This document shows positions 1 to 12,440 of a stretch of 64,000 nt of DNA, piece by piece. The stretch covers positions 32,348,678 to 32,412,677 of the forward strand of contig NC_069123.1 of assembly GCF_026914265.1 (NCBI RefSeq), in the 5' to 3' direction. Under the pieces are notes generated by a model. That model saw only the letters and a list, made by a program, of their open reading frames with translations. It was not told where the DNA came from and did not search any database. A program made the translations under genes and the position numbers. Source of the stretch: Mya arenaria. Lineage: Eukaryota; Mollusca; Bivalvia; Myida; Myidae. How positions within the stretch are numbered: the first letter of the stretch is position 1; each line of letters begins with the position of its first letter.

Positions 1-1330
1 CAGTCTTCAGTATTGATTGTATCATGATGAAACTTGTACAGTATCTACATATCTATAAGAGCTCGGTTCCATTCGAAAATCAGCCAGATCCGCTGATGCA
101 TGCCTAGATTATGGGCCTTGATAGTATAAAAAAATCAGCGTATCGGTAAACAATTGCTCGTTAACACGATACAGCCTTCAGTTTTGATTGTATCTCGATG
201 AAACTTGTACAGTATCTACATATCCATAAGAGCTCGGTTCCATTCGAAAACCAGCCAGATCCGCACATGCATGCCTAGATTATGGGCCTTGATAGTATAA
301 AAAATCAGTGTGCCAGTAAACAATTGCTCGTTAACACGATACAGTCTTCAGTTTTGATTGTATCTCGATGAAACTTGTAAAGTATCTACATATCCATAAG
401 AGCTCGGTTCTTTTTGAAAACCAGCCAGATCCACCCATGCATGTCTAGATTATGGGCCTTGATAGTTAAAAAAATCAGTATATATGTCAGTAAACAATTG
501 CTCGTTAACACGGTACAGTCTTCAGTTTTGATTGTATCTTGATGGAACTTGTACAGTATTTGGATATCCATTAGAGCTGGGTTGCTTTCGAAAACCAGCC
601 AGATCTGCCCATGCATGCCTAGATTATGGGCCTTGATAGTATAAAAAGTCAGTTTGTCAGTTAACAATTGCTCGTTAACACGATACAGTCTTCAGTATTG
701 ATTGTATCATGATGAAACTTGTACAGTATCTACATATCTATAAGAGCTCGGTTCCATTCGAAAATCAGCCAGATCCGCTGATGCATGCCTAGATTATGGG
801 CCTTGATAGTATAAAAAAATCAGCGTATCGGTAAACAATTGCTCGTTAACACAATACAGCCTTCAGTTTTGATTGTATCTCGATGAAACTTGTACAGTAT
901 CTACATATCCATAAGAGCTCGGTTCCATTCGAAAACCAGCCAGATCCGCACATGCATGCCTAGATTATGGGACTTGATAGTATAAAAAAATCAGTGTGCC
1001 AGTAAACAATTGCTCGTTAACACGATACAGTCTTCAGTTTTGATTGTATCTCGATGAAACTTGTAAAGTATCTACATATCCATAAGAGCTCGGTTCTTTT
1101 TGAAAACCAGCCAGATCCACCCATGCATGTCTAGATTATGGGCCTTGATAGTTAAAAAAATCAGTATATATGTCAGTAAACAATTGCTCGTTAACACGAT
1201 ACAGTCTTCAGTTTTGATTGTATCTTGATGGAACTTGTACAGTATTTGGATATCCATTAGAGCTGGGTTGCTTTCGAAAACCAGCTAGATCTGCCCATGC
1301 ATGCCTAGATTATGGGCCTTGAAATCATTA
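1..1330. repeat. ~171-bp satellite with 4-monomer higher-order unit
   Basis: Monomers begin at 1, 172, 342, 516 and 686, each with GATTATGGGCCTTGATAGT and ATTGCTCGTTAACACGATAC. The block starting at 686 repeats the block starting at 1 almost exactly, so the higher-order period is 685 bp (two copies). A rearranged remnant follows to about 1440. Confidence 0.93.
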
Positions 1331-1439
1331 GATTATGGGCCTTGATAGTATAAAAAAATGCTATTGTGTAATAAATGCTTGCGAACATGATACAGTCTTC
1401 AGTTTTGAGTATTGAGAAACCCATAAGGGGTTGGTTCTT

Positions 1440-3124
1440 TTCGAAAACAGTGATGTTGACCACACAAACCCAGCCAGTAGAGCATAGGCCCTTTTGGCCT
1501 CATATTTATATAAAACTCTAAGCGCAAAAGAAGTGCAAAAACCTTATTTTACTTAGAAAAAATCTTAAAAGAGCAGGCAGGCCATTTTTGTGGTTCTATA
1601 GACACCATTGAAAGCTACAAGGAAAACTTTACTTGGTCAAATTATTCCAATGCATAAGAAAATAATGGCTCTTCAAAGGTTTGCAGCTTACCATTTGAGG
1701 GAAATGGCTGTTTCTGCTTTTTATGAAAATACCACAGGTGCTTATATTTGTCTCATTCATTTATTGTTTGATATATCATTTCCAAACTTTCAGTATGTGT
1801 TGCATATAGCCTGAAGATGAACTATAGGAGTTTTGAAGTCTGTTTCTGAAAAAATGTAGCTTAAATAGGCTCAAGACCACAGTTATCTGTCGTATATGTA
1901 TTGTTAGGGTTTGGTATATTTTTCATCAACATTAAATGTTGACATGTTGCATGTAATTCAGATACCAACAGGTCAGGTTTTATTTACTATTTATTTTCAT
2001 ACAATGCTTTACATTGCATTGCATTTCTTTTTCCATCATATTTTAAATGCATGCATTTTTCAGAAATGAATCAGTTCCCACCATTTCACCTTCAAATGAC
2101 GTTTCTTGTTCATCTAGACCTGTTTGTGTGTGCATATAAAATGAACAACTACTTAGAAATTTCAGCACACATAAAATAAAAATAGAAGTTTCTATTAGTT
2201 TCCAAAAAAATGTGTTGTAGTCACTTCCTAATTCTACAATGCAATGAATATTAATGACTATGTATGTGGTACATGTACTTTCAGAAAACTGAAGCCTTCA
2301 GGAAGTCAACGCCACCATGATATTGATTTACTCAGCTCTGATGTACTCAGCTGTGATGTAACATGCCTTCAAGCCACTATCCGAAGAACATTCAGACGTT
2401 CTAAATGGACCATTGCCCTGTTGCCATGGAAATCATTATGAGGAGGAGTACACAAGCTTTAACTTGTTTTTAATACGAGATGTACCACATACTGACCATA
2501 AACTTTTCGGATGCTCTGTTTATTTCATCTGCCAATTTCGATGTATAGTTTACTGAATAATGACAAACAATCTTTATTAACGATGCTCAGCTCTTACTCA
2601 TAAGCATCTCTTACTCATCCGTATTCCACAACTAAACATGCTTGCAATTACACTGTGCCATCTATCATAATATAGCAATGCTGCAATGACCACAATTTTT
2701 GTACCAGTTGTTGCTTTATACTGAAACTTTTATTGAAAATGGTGCATAAACACTGATAACACATAAATGTTTCATTCATACATTTGTACATGTTCTTTCA
2801 GTGTTTATGTTGATAATGTTGATACATTTTTCATGTGCATTTACACATGTGTTTATTGCCAACCACATCAAAACATGCATAGTTTGCTCACATACATATT
2901 TCCAACACAGATATTTACTGAATGTATTACTACTTTACGTTGATTTTGATATTTAAATAAAACATTGTACTACTCCTACAAAACACTTTTCATTTGCTAT
3001 GTTGTTTGTTTCCATGTTCTGTCTGCATGCAGATGGTATTTTCATATCAATTTTTAGCTAAACTATTCGTAGAATATGGAGAGCTATACTACTCACCCAA
3101 GCGTCGGCGTCAACGTCACACATT
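1440..3124. other. No gene recognised
   Basis: AT-rich sequence with short unrelated open frames. Probably the first NR intron, or 5' flank, of copy 1. No first zinc finger exon is found here. Confidence 0.5.
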
Positions 3125-3900
3125 GGTTAAGGTTTTGCTTGCAAGCACACATACGTTAATATCACAGTTACTTCTTGAGGTATCGCATTTAGACTTAATA
3201 CAATGGTACTCAACCATCCAACCTACTTAATTAACCAAGTAAGATAACTCTTCTTTGCATTTAATGCAAATTATAGGCTTTTATTATATGACTTAGAAAT
3301 TCTGGTTAAGGTTTTGCGTGCAAGCACACATAGGTAAATATCTCATTAAGTACTTGAGATATTGCATTGAGACTTGATACAATGGTACTCAACAATCCAA
3401 CCTACTGAATCATGTTTGCATTTAATCCAAATAATAGGACTTTATTATTCGACTTAGAAATTCTGGTTAAGGTTTTGCGTGCAAGCACACATTATAAAAA
3501 TATCAAAGCAACTACTTCATGTATTGCATTGAGACTCATACAATTGTACTCAACCATCAAACTTCCCCATGTAAGATAGCTCTAGTTTCATTTAATGCAA
3601 ATAATTGCCCTTTATTATTCGACATAGAAATTTTGGTTAAGGTTTTGCGTGAAAGCACACATAGGTAAATTTCTCAGCAACTACTCGATGTATTGCATTG
3701 AGACTTTATAGAATGGTATCCAACTACTCAATGTAATTGAATAACCAAGATATATAACTGTATTTTGCAAATAATTGCCCTTTATTATTAGACTTAAACA
3801 TTCTGGTTGAAATTTTCCATGTAACTACATTTATGTTAATATCTCACCACATGAATTGCATTGAAATCTTATCTAACAGTGATCCATGCATGTTTCGCCA
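3125..3900. repeat. ~170-bp tandem repeat, about five diverged units
   Basis: GGTTAAGGTTTTGCGTGCAAG or a close variant recurs near 3125, 3304, 3465, 3637 and 3803, each followed by a similar AGACTTAATACAATGGTACT segment. Confidence 0.85.
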
Positions 3901-4383
3901 AAACTTTTCAATCCTTACACTGAAAGCGGCGGTATAGTCAAGCCCGCTGTCTCTGTGACAGCTCTTGTTCAACATTAACGTGATGTTCATTTCCATTGTG
4001 AACAATATTAACATCTTTCAGCATACATGCCTGGATGAGTTTTAAAAATTGACCATATTATGCATACTTACTGCATGAAAATATACAATGGCATACATTT
4101 CATATCAACTTGTGTATCTGTATGTCCCTTTCAACTACTTAGACGAAATAACAAACGTCCTAACCCTAAAATGTTCAAAAATATTCTACATACGTTATTT
4201 TTATCTTACACTGTATATATATGTTCTATATGTATATATCACGCCTAATAAAATGAACCCCACCTCTCAATTTTCCTGTGTGTTCCTATCAATTTGTTTC
4301 TGAAATTCCTGTCATCATTTAAATAAATTGCTTATCCTCTCGGAGCCACCGTTCCTCAGCGCTTTCAGCGCTTTGATTTTTTG

Positions 4384-5345
4384 TATTATCATATTATGTT
4401 ACCTCCAAGAAGAGTCATTCTACATGGCCTTGCAGAATTTTTAACGTTTCTATAAATAGACTGCACATGCCTGTTAAGCGGGTGCAGATAAACTTTATGC
4501 AGACGATTGTACCTTACATGCATTGATCAGTTCATTGAAAAGTCGTGCACGCATCCGTATAAACAGGATATATTATAGGGTCATGCAAACCACTTTTTGA
4601 TATGAGGGGAGGGTGTATTTGATTCGAGTGGATTTTCGGCAGATTCTGATTTAACTAGGGGCAAGCCGAATTAAATCTTAGTCTATAAAAATTCCATCTG
4701 GAAAAATCGAACTCATTATTCAAGCTTGAAACAAAACTGACACACAAGCATTAGAGTAAACGGATACGGTTTTATTTTATTTGACACTCCACATCTAAAA
4801 TGTCGTCTGCATTATACACTAAATAATTGCATTAGCTAAATGTCTGCCTAATTATAATCTGCCAAATAATCAGTTTACAGACTTGGTTTATGTGGATTGG
4901 CACACAAAACATGGGTTAATATAAAGTACAAAATGGTTGTAACACACGATAGAAATTTAATGCGTTACAACAGTATTCAGCTAAGCCACCGAAAAGGCCA
5001 ATATTTAAATATCTACTGAACTAGTTTATTTCATTTTGGATAGACATATTATGTTACCTCCAAGAAGACAGTCAGTCTACATGGGCTAGCAGAAATGTTT
5101 ACATTTCTATAAATAGACTGCATGGCTATTAAGCAGGTGCAGATAAACGTTATGCAGGCGATTGTACCTTACATTTAAAACGCATTGATCAGTTCATTGC
5201 ATAATCGTGCAAGCATCCGTTAAATCAGGATATATAAAAGGGTTATAAAAACTACGTTTTGATATGAGAGGAGGGTGTATATGATTCGAATGGATTTTTT
5301 GCAGATTCCGATTTAACTATGGGCAAGCCGAATAAAATCTAAATC
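4384..5345. repeat. Duplicated ~300-bp intronic segment
   Basis: 4384-4690 and 5046-5345 share ATATTATGTTACCTCCAAGA through GGGCAAGCCGAAT. A diverged homologue lies at 23230-23520 in the same intron of copy 2, which confirms intron paralogy. Confidence 0.8.
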
Positions 5346-5719
5346 TGGAAAAAAAATCCATGATCGGGTCATCATCGTGCTTTGTTATGTGTAAGCTTTG
5401 ATTCTTTTCATATGTGGTAAAATAGTATAAAATTACCAAATAAAAAAAACTGACAAAACATACCCTCAATTTTGTCGCAATGGTCGCATACCACAGAAAC
5501 ATTATTCGCTCACCTCAATGTTAGTGGAAACGCCGTCGATGCCGCCGAAGTGTGCGCGGTTTAGGTATGCTCTCAAATTGTATACTCTTCTTTTTTATGT
5601 GCGCATGCATCTTCTCTCATAATGGTAAAAAAATCATTGCATTTATATGTAAAATATACACCCCACTGATGAAGTGCTACGATCTATTTTTAACGGCATG
5701 ACTGCAATATTTGATAGCA

Positions 5720-6135
5720 TATTTGAAAGAGTGATATCTTATTCTTTTTCAGAGTGTTTTTATACACATTTACAGAGTGATAGCATACACCTTTACAGAG
5801 TGATAACATACACTTTAAATGAGTGATATCATACACATTTAATGAGTAATATCATACGCACTTTCAGAGTGATATTTTAAACCCTTTCAGAGCGATATCA
5901 TGCACCATTTAAGAGTGATATTATACATATTTACAGAGTGATATCATACAGTCTTACAGAGTGATATCATACATACTTACAGAGTGTTATCATGCCTAAA
6001 ATTAAGAGTAATATCATACATCTTAACAGAGTGATATCAGATATCTTTACAGAGTGATATCATACATCTTTACAGAATGATATCATACATTCTTACAGAG
6101 TGATATCATATACAGAGTGATTTTATACACCCTTA
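5720..6135. repeat. GATATC-centred ~22-bp minisatellite, NR copy 1
   Basis: Units of the type ACAGAGTGATATCATACAC repeat to about 90 bp before the exon at 6226. The same array type occupies the same place in copy 2. Confidence 0.92.
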
Positions 6136-6225
6136 CAGTTATACGCCGTTTTGTACCTATCAAAATAAATGTTAAATTCAATAGTGGCTACACAACACTA
6201 AATTCAGTAACTTTCTATTTTTCAG

Positions 6226-6370
6226 GGATTTTTCTTCAGAACCGTCCGCAAAAATAAACAGTACGACGTATGCGGCCGACCAGGTCGATGCATTGTCCTG
6301 AAATCAAGCCGAAACGGCTGTAAATTTTGTCGAATGCAGCGGTGCCTTGACCTTGGCATGAGCTATGAAG
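6226..6370 (+). CDS. NR copy 1 exon: second zinc finger
   Basis: 145 nt after acceptor TTTTTCAG, ending before GTACAA. It encodes [15 protein letters not shown], then the D-box C-GRPGR-C, then [16 protein letters not shown]. The intron position directly after CEGCK and before GFF is the usual one for nuclear receptor genes. Confidence 0.9.
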
Positions 6371-8134
6371 GTACAACGTGTTGTCATTCTGTCATTGTTT
6401 AATCCCCTATTTAATGGACCAAAACAGGAGACATAAATACACGAACTTACAAGAAAACATATACGTTACAAAACTTAAGCACACTTTGCAATTTAAAAAC
6501 TGTACGGATTTCGAGTTCCCAGTTTCATTCAATCTCGTCAGTCAGTTATACCAGTCAAAATATCTAAACATAAAGAAAACCGTTTGTATGCGCTTTCCTT
6601 ACCCGCAATTTAACCCACAATTTTGGAAACGAGTAGGTTAACCGGAATGTTTTTTAAGATCCTATTTTGTGTAGTATGAACGCCCCTAAGTAGAAATTTG
6701 TCACATCATTCGGAACTTCTCTGCCATTTTTATCGAAAACAACCTCGGATATATGCAAGTACATTGTTAGAAGTAGTTCATAACACTTTGAACTATATTA
6801 TTTATAAAAAGTAGTATTTTAACTTGTATCGGTAGATCGAAGTATAAATTGATAGCCAGCGAAGTTTATTATTGCAAACATAATTAAGTTCCCAAGAGTT
6901 GAGTCATTAAATTTAACTGCTAAATTGAAATGACTACATGATCTACCTGAAGAGTAGTTGATGTGTACTGGTTTCTAATATTGTAAACCGTCCATATAAT
7001 TCCGAGGTTGTTTTCGATAAAAATTGGCCGAGGGGCTCCGAATGTTGACATATAAGGCCAACTGTTTTTGAGTCCGGCCGATTTTACTGAGTCTGTAGGG
7101 TAAGACTTTTTTTTAAATTGACACTCTTATTCAAAATCAATACATACACATGTATAACAAACATAAAATTGAGTGATAGACACTCAGCTTCTTTCTAAAT
7201 AATGCATTTATGGAAAATATTAAAAACCATAACCGTGTATTTAATAGCCGAACACGCATTTTTTGATTGGTGAATGCTAAAAGATTTACTGCGATCTTCT
7301 ATCGTCTCATAAGGTAGAAATACCGTGTTTTCTGCACATTTCTTTAAAATTAAACTCGGTATTCTTCATAAGCACCATTGTTTACGACATTTATTCATTG
7401 TGTTTGGTATATTAAAACCATTGTAATAGATTTGTTAAATCTTATTTTGAAATAAAAGTGCATCTTTAACGATGCCATCAGGTTTAGCTATAAAACACGC
7501 GTTGTCTTTAATATATCCTTTTAGAGGTATTTTATGTTAGCATGTTTGTTGCAATATTTTGACAATACATTTAAATCGCCCTGACGATTTTCGTTCAAGA
7601 AAGCTGCACCGAGTTCGCAGTCAATGCATATGGTCGTTCACCATAGTCTAGCAAACCACAATAGAAATCGACGCGCAGTAAAATTGTAGACAATTTAGGA
7701 TTGCGGTTTCGACTTTTTATTCCAAAAAGTAAAATCTACGACATTATGTACCAACGAAATTGTCCCTTTTTCTAAAAACCGCGAAATTTCACGCCCACAA
7801 ATATAAATGAGTTTACAGTATTTTTGTTATATCGTAGTGCATACAATGGTTAGCGGTGAACAACCCGCTATCACGGGCAGATATAGAAAACGATATGCAC
7901 TTTTTGTATAATTATGTATATTACTTGCAAATGTTAAACCACAAAGACGTGGCCCAGATAGAAGTAACCTTTAACTGATTTAAATGTGCAAACATCAAGG
8001 TGCAATCATGCATTAATGAGCTTGTCTTTATCATCGTATTACAGACGCATAAGTACGTGTGTCTTAATGCATAAGTGGATCACTTTATTTATAGTTAGAC
8101 CTTGAAGTTTAAGATTATAACTAAATTACTTTTG

Positions 8135-8179
<45 letters not shown>

Positions 8180-9629
8180 ACTATTATTATTTTTATCATT
8201 GTTATTGTTGTTGTTGTTGTTGTTCTTCTTCTTGTTGTTGTTGTTGTTGTTGTTGTTCTTCTTCTTTTTCTTCTTCTTCTTCTTCTTCTTCTTCTTCTTC
8301 TTCTTCTTCTTCTTCTTCTTCTTCTTCTTCTTCTTCTATTATGGATGAATTATGGGTATGATAATGGAAATGTTAAATACAAACTCATTGTATTAATCGT
8401 AAAATTAACATCCATTCGTTTATTCACACTTTTTAACAAACATTTCAGCGGTGAAGATGGGACGACCAAAAACAATTGACAAAAAAGCGCTCACAATAAC
8501 AAAAACAACGTCAATCAGCGAAGCGAAGGTTAATCTCACTCTGAACGTTTACTCAGCTTTCATGAAAGCCATGCAAGGCATCAAAGAAGCAACGCAGGTA
8601 AGGCAATACTCTAAAGAGCACACGTTCTTAAAAATGTTATGATATGTAAAGACAAACTCTGACTTTTTTCGTTCCGAGAAAGAGAGTTAAACATCTCATT
8701 TAAGACCTTTTGATGTTACTATTGGCTACAACAAGATAGGCCAACATTTCTATTTCAAAACCAAGTGCTTTCGTTCGTCAGTGCTAAATTTCAAATAAAA
8801 AGACTTATTGTTTATAAAGGAACACCATTGATTCTGATAGTACAGAACCAAGGTTTCAACTCAGAATGGCTTTCTTTTCGTTTTGCAGGAGGTGGATAAT
8901 ACAGAACCCGAGTGTCGTTATTACATTGTAACTGGAGCGGTTCATTTCTCATCCATTTTTGCAAAAGAACAATACATGTTTCGGCAGCTAGCACAAGAGA
9001 CGCAGGTGTCGTTGCTAAAATTAGCCCTGCTCGAACTGGCAGTTTTCAAAGATATTCTGGAGCCAGCAAAAAATAATAGCCATAAGTGCCAGAACGCTGA
9101 AGCTATGAAGGCTGACCCAACATATGACAACGCGATGGAAGCATTGCGTGGTACTGGTTCAAAAATAAAGCGTAAATTAGATGAAATAAAATTGACGTTC
9201 GTGGAAATTGGATTGTTTCTTGGATTGATATTGTTCTGTTCTGGTGAGTTTGAAAATATATTTTAAATGTGTATTTACTTATAAACATTATGCGCGTTTA
9301 AAATGATAATGTAATGGCTACATTTTACGTCTTGCTTTACTAATTTCAAGTTATTTTACTGCCCTTATATTTAAAAAAACTGAGAAAAAAAACTGTGTTT
9401 CTTATGTTATAGTTGGTGGATATACTTTTCAGATCGAGTACCCAATGACTGTACAGATTTTCATGTCGTCATGCAAACAGAGCAGTCACTTCTGCTAGCC
9501 TTGAAATACCAGATTGTCATGAACCACAACCGCCATATTGAAATCCTTCCGCATGTTATTGAAATTCTTTGCATACTAAGGGGACTAAGTGAGGTTCATT
9601 TAGACACGTTTTTGACATTCTTTTTATGA
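6226..9629 (+). CDS. Nuclear receptor, tandem copy 1 (5' end outside window)
   Basis: Visible coding exons are 6226-6370, 8449-8597, 8889-9243 and 9433-9629, all with AG/GT borders and compatible phases (1, 0, 1). They encode the second zinc finger of a nuclear receptor DNA-binding domain (C-X5-C-X9-C-X2-C), the C-terminal extension AVKMGRPK, and a ligand-binding domain with the family signature around [19 protein letters not shown]. The T-box sequence and LBD style are NR1-like; I cannot assign a named subgroup. The receptor would act in the nucleus on DNA response elements, with or without ligand. The first-finger exon should lie just left of base 1, because copy 2 has a 6.3-kb intron at this place. 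The protein ends after helix 10/11 with no acidic AF-2 core. Tandem paralogue of the gene at 16347-26439. Confidence 0.87.
6710..7044. mobile_element. MITE family E, copy 1 (MULE-like)
   Basis: Long inverted ends: CATTCGGAACTTCTCTGCCA at the left, and the inverse ending GGGGCTCCGAATG at the right. The flanks TTGTCACAT and TTGACATAT match at 7 of 9 positions, consistent with a 9-bp target duplication. Confidence 0.75.
7113..7469. mobile_element. MITE family A, reverse orientation
   Basis: Ends TTAAATTGACACTCTTATTC and AAGTGCATCTTTAA. The interior matches at least six other copies in the window. Confidence 0.8.
8136..8338. repeat. (ATT)n(GTT)n(CTT)n microsatellite
   Basis: About 200 bp of trinucleotide repeats in the intron 110 bp before the copy 1 hinge exon. 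The paralogous position in copy 2 (near 25100-25135) lacks it. Confidence 0.95.
8449..8597 (+). CDS. NR copy 1 exon: T-box and hinge
   Basis: 149 nt. The split codon joins as GCG to give AVKMGRPK directly after GMSYE, the expected C-terminal extension of an NR1-type DNA-binding domain. A Lys/Thr-rich hinge and a first helix containing [14 protein letters not shown] follow. The acceptor is CATTTCAG and the donor is GTAAGG. Confidence 0.85.
8889..9243 (+). CDS. NR copy 1 exon: ligand-binding domain helices ~3-9
   Basis: 355 nt. It contains the helix 3-5 signature ([15 protein letters not shown] then [17 protein letters not shown]) and the later helix [18 protein letters not shown], which resembles the conserved E-x-A-L-x-A-I-x-L-F-S segment of NR1 receptors. 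It ends in phase 1 at a GTGAGT donor. Confidence 0.9.
9433..9629 (+). CDS. NR copy 1 terminal coding exon (helices 9-11)
   Basis: 197 nt including TGA. The split codon completes D in CSDRVPNDC. It then encodes [16 protein letters not shown] and the helix 10/11 segment [15 protein letters not shown], ending HLDTFLTFFL. No acidic AF-2 motif follows. A degraded duplicate of this exon lies just downstream. Confidence 0.87.
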
Positions 9630-9639
9630 CCGATCTCCG

Positions 9640-9800
9640 TGTGCCATGTTGACTCTCACTTCACGGATCTTGTGGATCAAAGGGACACAGCTGGCCTTGA
9701 CATGTTAGATAGTTATGAACTACAACCGCCATATTACAATACTTTCGTATGTGATTGAAATAGGGCAGATAGAGAGCTGCACTTGGACCAGAATTTGACT
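9640..9800 (+). pseudogene. Decayed duplicate of the NR last exon (copy 1 flank)
   Basis: The stretch around 9711-9760 (ATGAACTACAACCGCCATAT and onward to GTGATTGAAAT) aligns with exon bases near 9529-9575. The flanking bases 9660-9710 and 9760-9800 align more weakly with the rest of the exon. The reading frame is not maintained. It lies inside the likely 3' UTR. Confidence 0.55.
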
Positions 9801-10110
9801 TATTTTTTTACTGTAATGTAAAGTTACTTTAACGTTCGAGGGAGCGCAATCGTTAACTTATATCTACCGGGAATGCTAATAACTTTTAGAAATCTATATA
9901 TTAACATTTTTGCTGATGACATATTATCCATTTTTTCTTAACGAACCAAGACAATTAATGTTTAATAACATGCCAATTTTTATCTCATTTGTTAGTATCT
10001 TGTTTCATTGCCTCCTATTGTTTATCGTTCTACAAATATTTGCTTTTCAAACAATAAGTTGATTCAAATTATCATATCACGCACCCAAAAATATGGATGT
10101 TATAAAAACA

Positions 10111-10116
10111 AATAAA
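10111..10116 (+). promoter_or_regulatory. Possible polyadenylation signal, NR copy 1
   Basis: AATAAA about 480 bp after the stop. The same hexamer in the same context (AAATAAATTG) is kept at 26903-26908 after copy 2. Confidence 0.3.
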
Positions 10117-10295
10117 TTGTATTCAAAGTCATATGGGTTAGTGTTAAATTAAAATAAGTTATATCCAAGTTACGACACTGTCATATCCGTTTTTTCTCAA
10201 CAGAGCGTACACGTACTTTGACAACCAAATCCAATCCCGATGCAATACATTTTTGAATTTCATCTTGACACAATATAAGTTCATAGTAAAACAGA

Positions 10296-10445
10296 GCATG
10301 TTCCGGTAAGCGCAGTGGTTAACACACTCACATCTCACCAAGGTGATCCGGATTGAGTCCCGTCCTTGGCGTGTATAAGTTTGGTTTGTGGTCATCATGC
10401 TGGGCAAGTGGGATCTTTCCGTGCTCTCCAGTTTCTCAAACAGGA
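10296..10445 (+). mobile_element. tRNA-derived SINE, copy 1
   Basis: Head CCGGTAAGCGCAGTGGTTAA has an A-box-like core and is followed by a B-box-like GGATTGAGTCC. The tail contains TTTGTGGTCATCATGCTGGG. Paralogous copies sit in both later blocks. Confidence 0.7.
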
Positions 10446-12440
10446 CAAGACCGGCGGCTCGCGTCTTAGTTTAAACTGAACTTCACACAAAAAACAAACA
10501 GACAGAACAACGTGTTTGTCTTCTGAACATTAAAACATGGTTATGGGATGACAAGTTGCTTAATTATCAATGTAAGCAATATAAGATATTAAACAAGATA
10601 ATGTTTAGTAGTTGAAGAAGATCTACTTAACAGCAAATAAAAAAAAAACATCAAAAAATAAAATAAAAAACGATTAAAGTGTCAAGAACGAACAACAAAG
10701 AAGATGCCGAGGAACCATTAAATTTGGCACAAAAAGTGTAACTAATTTGTCATTTTTGATAAAAGAGAATACATTAATCGAATGTGTATAGAATGACAAA
10801 AATATTTTCTGTTATGTGGCTGTTATTTACAACTATAACCAAATCTGTTTTGATTGACAAAAAAACATGAACATCCATTTTAGCATTACATATTGTCGAA
10901 CTTTTATTGTAGCTAATTGAAAATTATTGTTTTAGTGAGTCGATTTAAAATCTACGACACATTTAAATCATTTAAGCATTTTCGAACTTTACCCATCGCT
11001 GAAGACATCACTACTGCTGAAGAACATGGTTTTTACTCTGATAATGTTTAGGAAGAAAACAAAATTGCAACTCGTTATTGTGATATCTTATTTTGAACAT
11101 GTAAATATATGAACATTTCTATGGATTTCACCATAAATTATTTGGGTTCGAAGCTGGTCTAACATTTTCTTTCCATGTCGTCAATGGCTTTAAAAAGATC
11201 GACAAAAATGAATAAATATTATATCAGAAACACATAACCACTTGCACACAACCAGAAAAAATCAAAACGTCTAAACCAAGCTGAAATATCCCGTCCATCT
11301 TAACGGTGCTCGGTAATTTTAACTTCTTCTATTGTAAACCGACACGTCAAGGGGTTTAACTCTTAAACAAATCATTAAGTTACTCATCATTTCCCTTTAA
11401 ATCTATACCTTGTTTATCATGTTTTACACGTAAACAGTGGGACTTCTTAAATTCTTGACCTATGTTTTTTTTATAGAATTTTATACTATTATATTTCTTA
11501 TGTATTGAATTAAAACCAAATTTTAACGCTGAAGTTTATCAGCATTTATCCCTTTTGTATTTCTGTATAAACGTGTAAATTCTAAAAGTATTTGCAAGCA
11601 TGCATGTGTATAGTTAAACTCAATTTATCGATAAATATGACTGCACTTGAATCTAGTTTGAATGAATTTAAGTTGTCTGAATAATTAATGTTATTAATGG
11701 TAACGACATAGCTTGATGATTTTGTGTGGAGTACAGACATTAAAGTGTCGTGTTTTTTGATAATCGTAATGCACCATTACTTCAAACAGCGGGAAGTGGA
11801 CGCTTTATCTACTTGCACACCGGGCTTTGAAGAGTTGATTATCTTATTAAATGTCGATCGTATATAGCAAAGTCAACTTCCAAACCTTTTTCCTACGCAG
11901 TGGTCCCGCAGGACGAGCAGATAATATATACGTAGGTACAATATCCGTATTCCAGTTATCAACTTACTCTCTACAAGTTCTCTCCCTTCCTTTTTAAAGT
12001 TTGAAAGGTGTGCCCGTACTGGCCTTACCCCAAGGCATCGTCCATGAAATAAAAAGATTTAGAGCCTGGAAAGGTTGTGTTACAACCGGATTGACATCCT
12101 AATCAATCCAAATAAAAGAAGCGGCCGGTGCTGGTCAAATGGGATCCCTTATATATTGTTCGGGTTGACTGTTGCAATGACTCACTTCCAAGGGAGGCTC
12201 AGGGTCACACTTTTACACGAATGAATGTACAATGGTAATAATTGAAATAACACTGCACTGTGGCCAGAAAGTCATGTATGTTAGGTAGTTAGATAAAGTA
12301 AACAATGACAGTTATATCTGAGGCAATTTCATATTTGTAAACCAGTCAAGTAGTTTTTATCAGCATCACGCGATTTTCATGACAACAGATAATAGAGTTG
12401 ATACATATACATAGAAGAGGGAAGGGGAAGGGGCACGGAG

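Larger units (their letters stand above)
9801..12440. other. 3' flank of NR copy 1, paralogous to 26.6-30.7 kb
   Basis: Scattered collinear similarity to the flank of copy 2, for example around 10140-10300, 10980-11300, 11400-11800 and 12110-12430. Apart from the SINE I see no gene. Confidence 0.65.

Noticed and set aside
386..1257. Two similar minus-strand frames
   Set aside because: They are the same satellite monomers read twice.
2244..2441. Cys-containing frame that might be the missing first zinc finger of receptor copy 1
   Set aside because: The cysteine spacing and sequence (VCGTCTFRK) do not match [11 protein letters not shown] or CEGCK, and no donor follows at the right place.
8102..8479. 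125-codon frame of Ile/Val/Leu runs
   Set aside because: Trinucleotide microsatellite in an intron.
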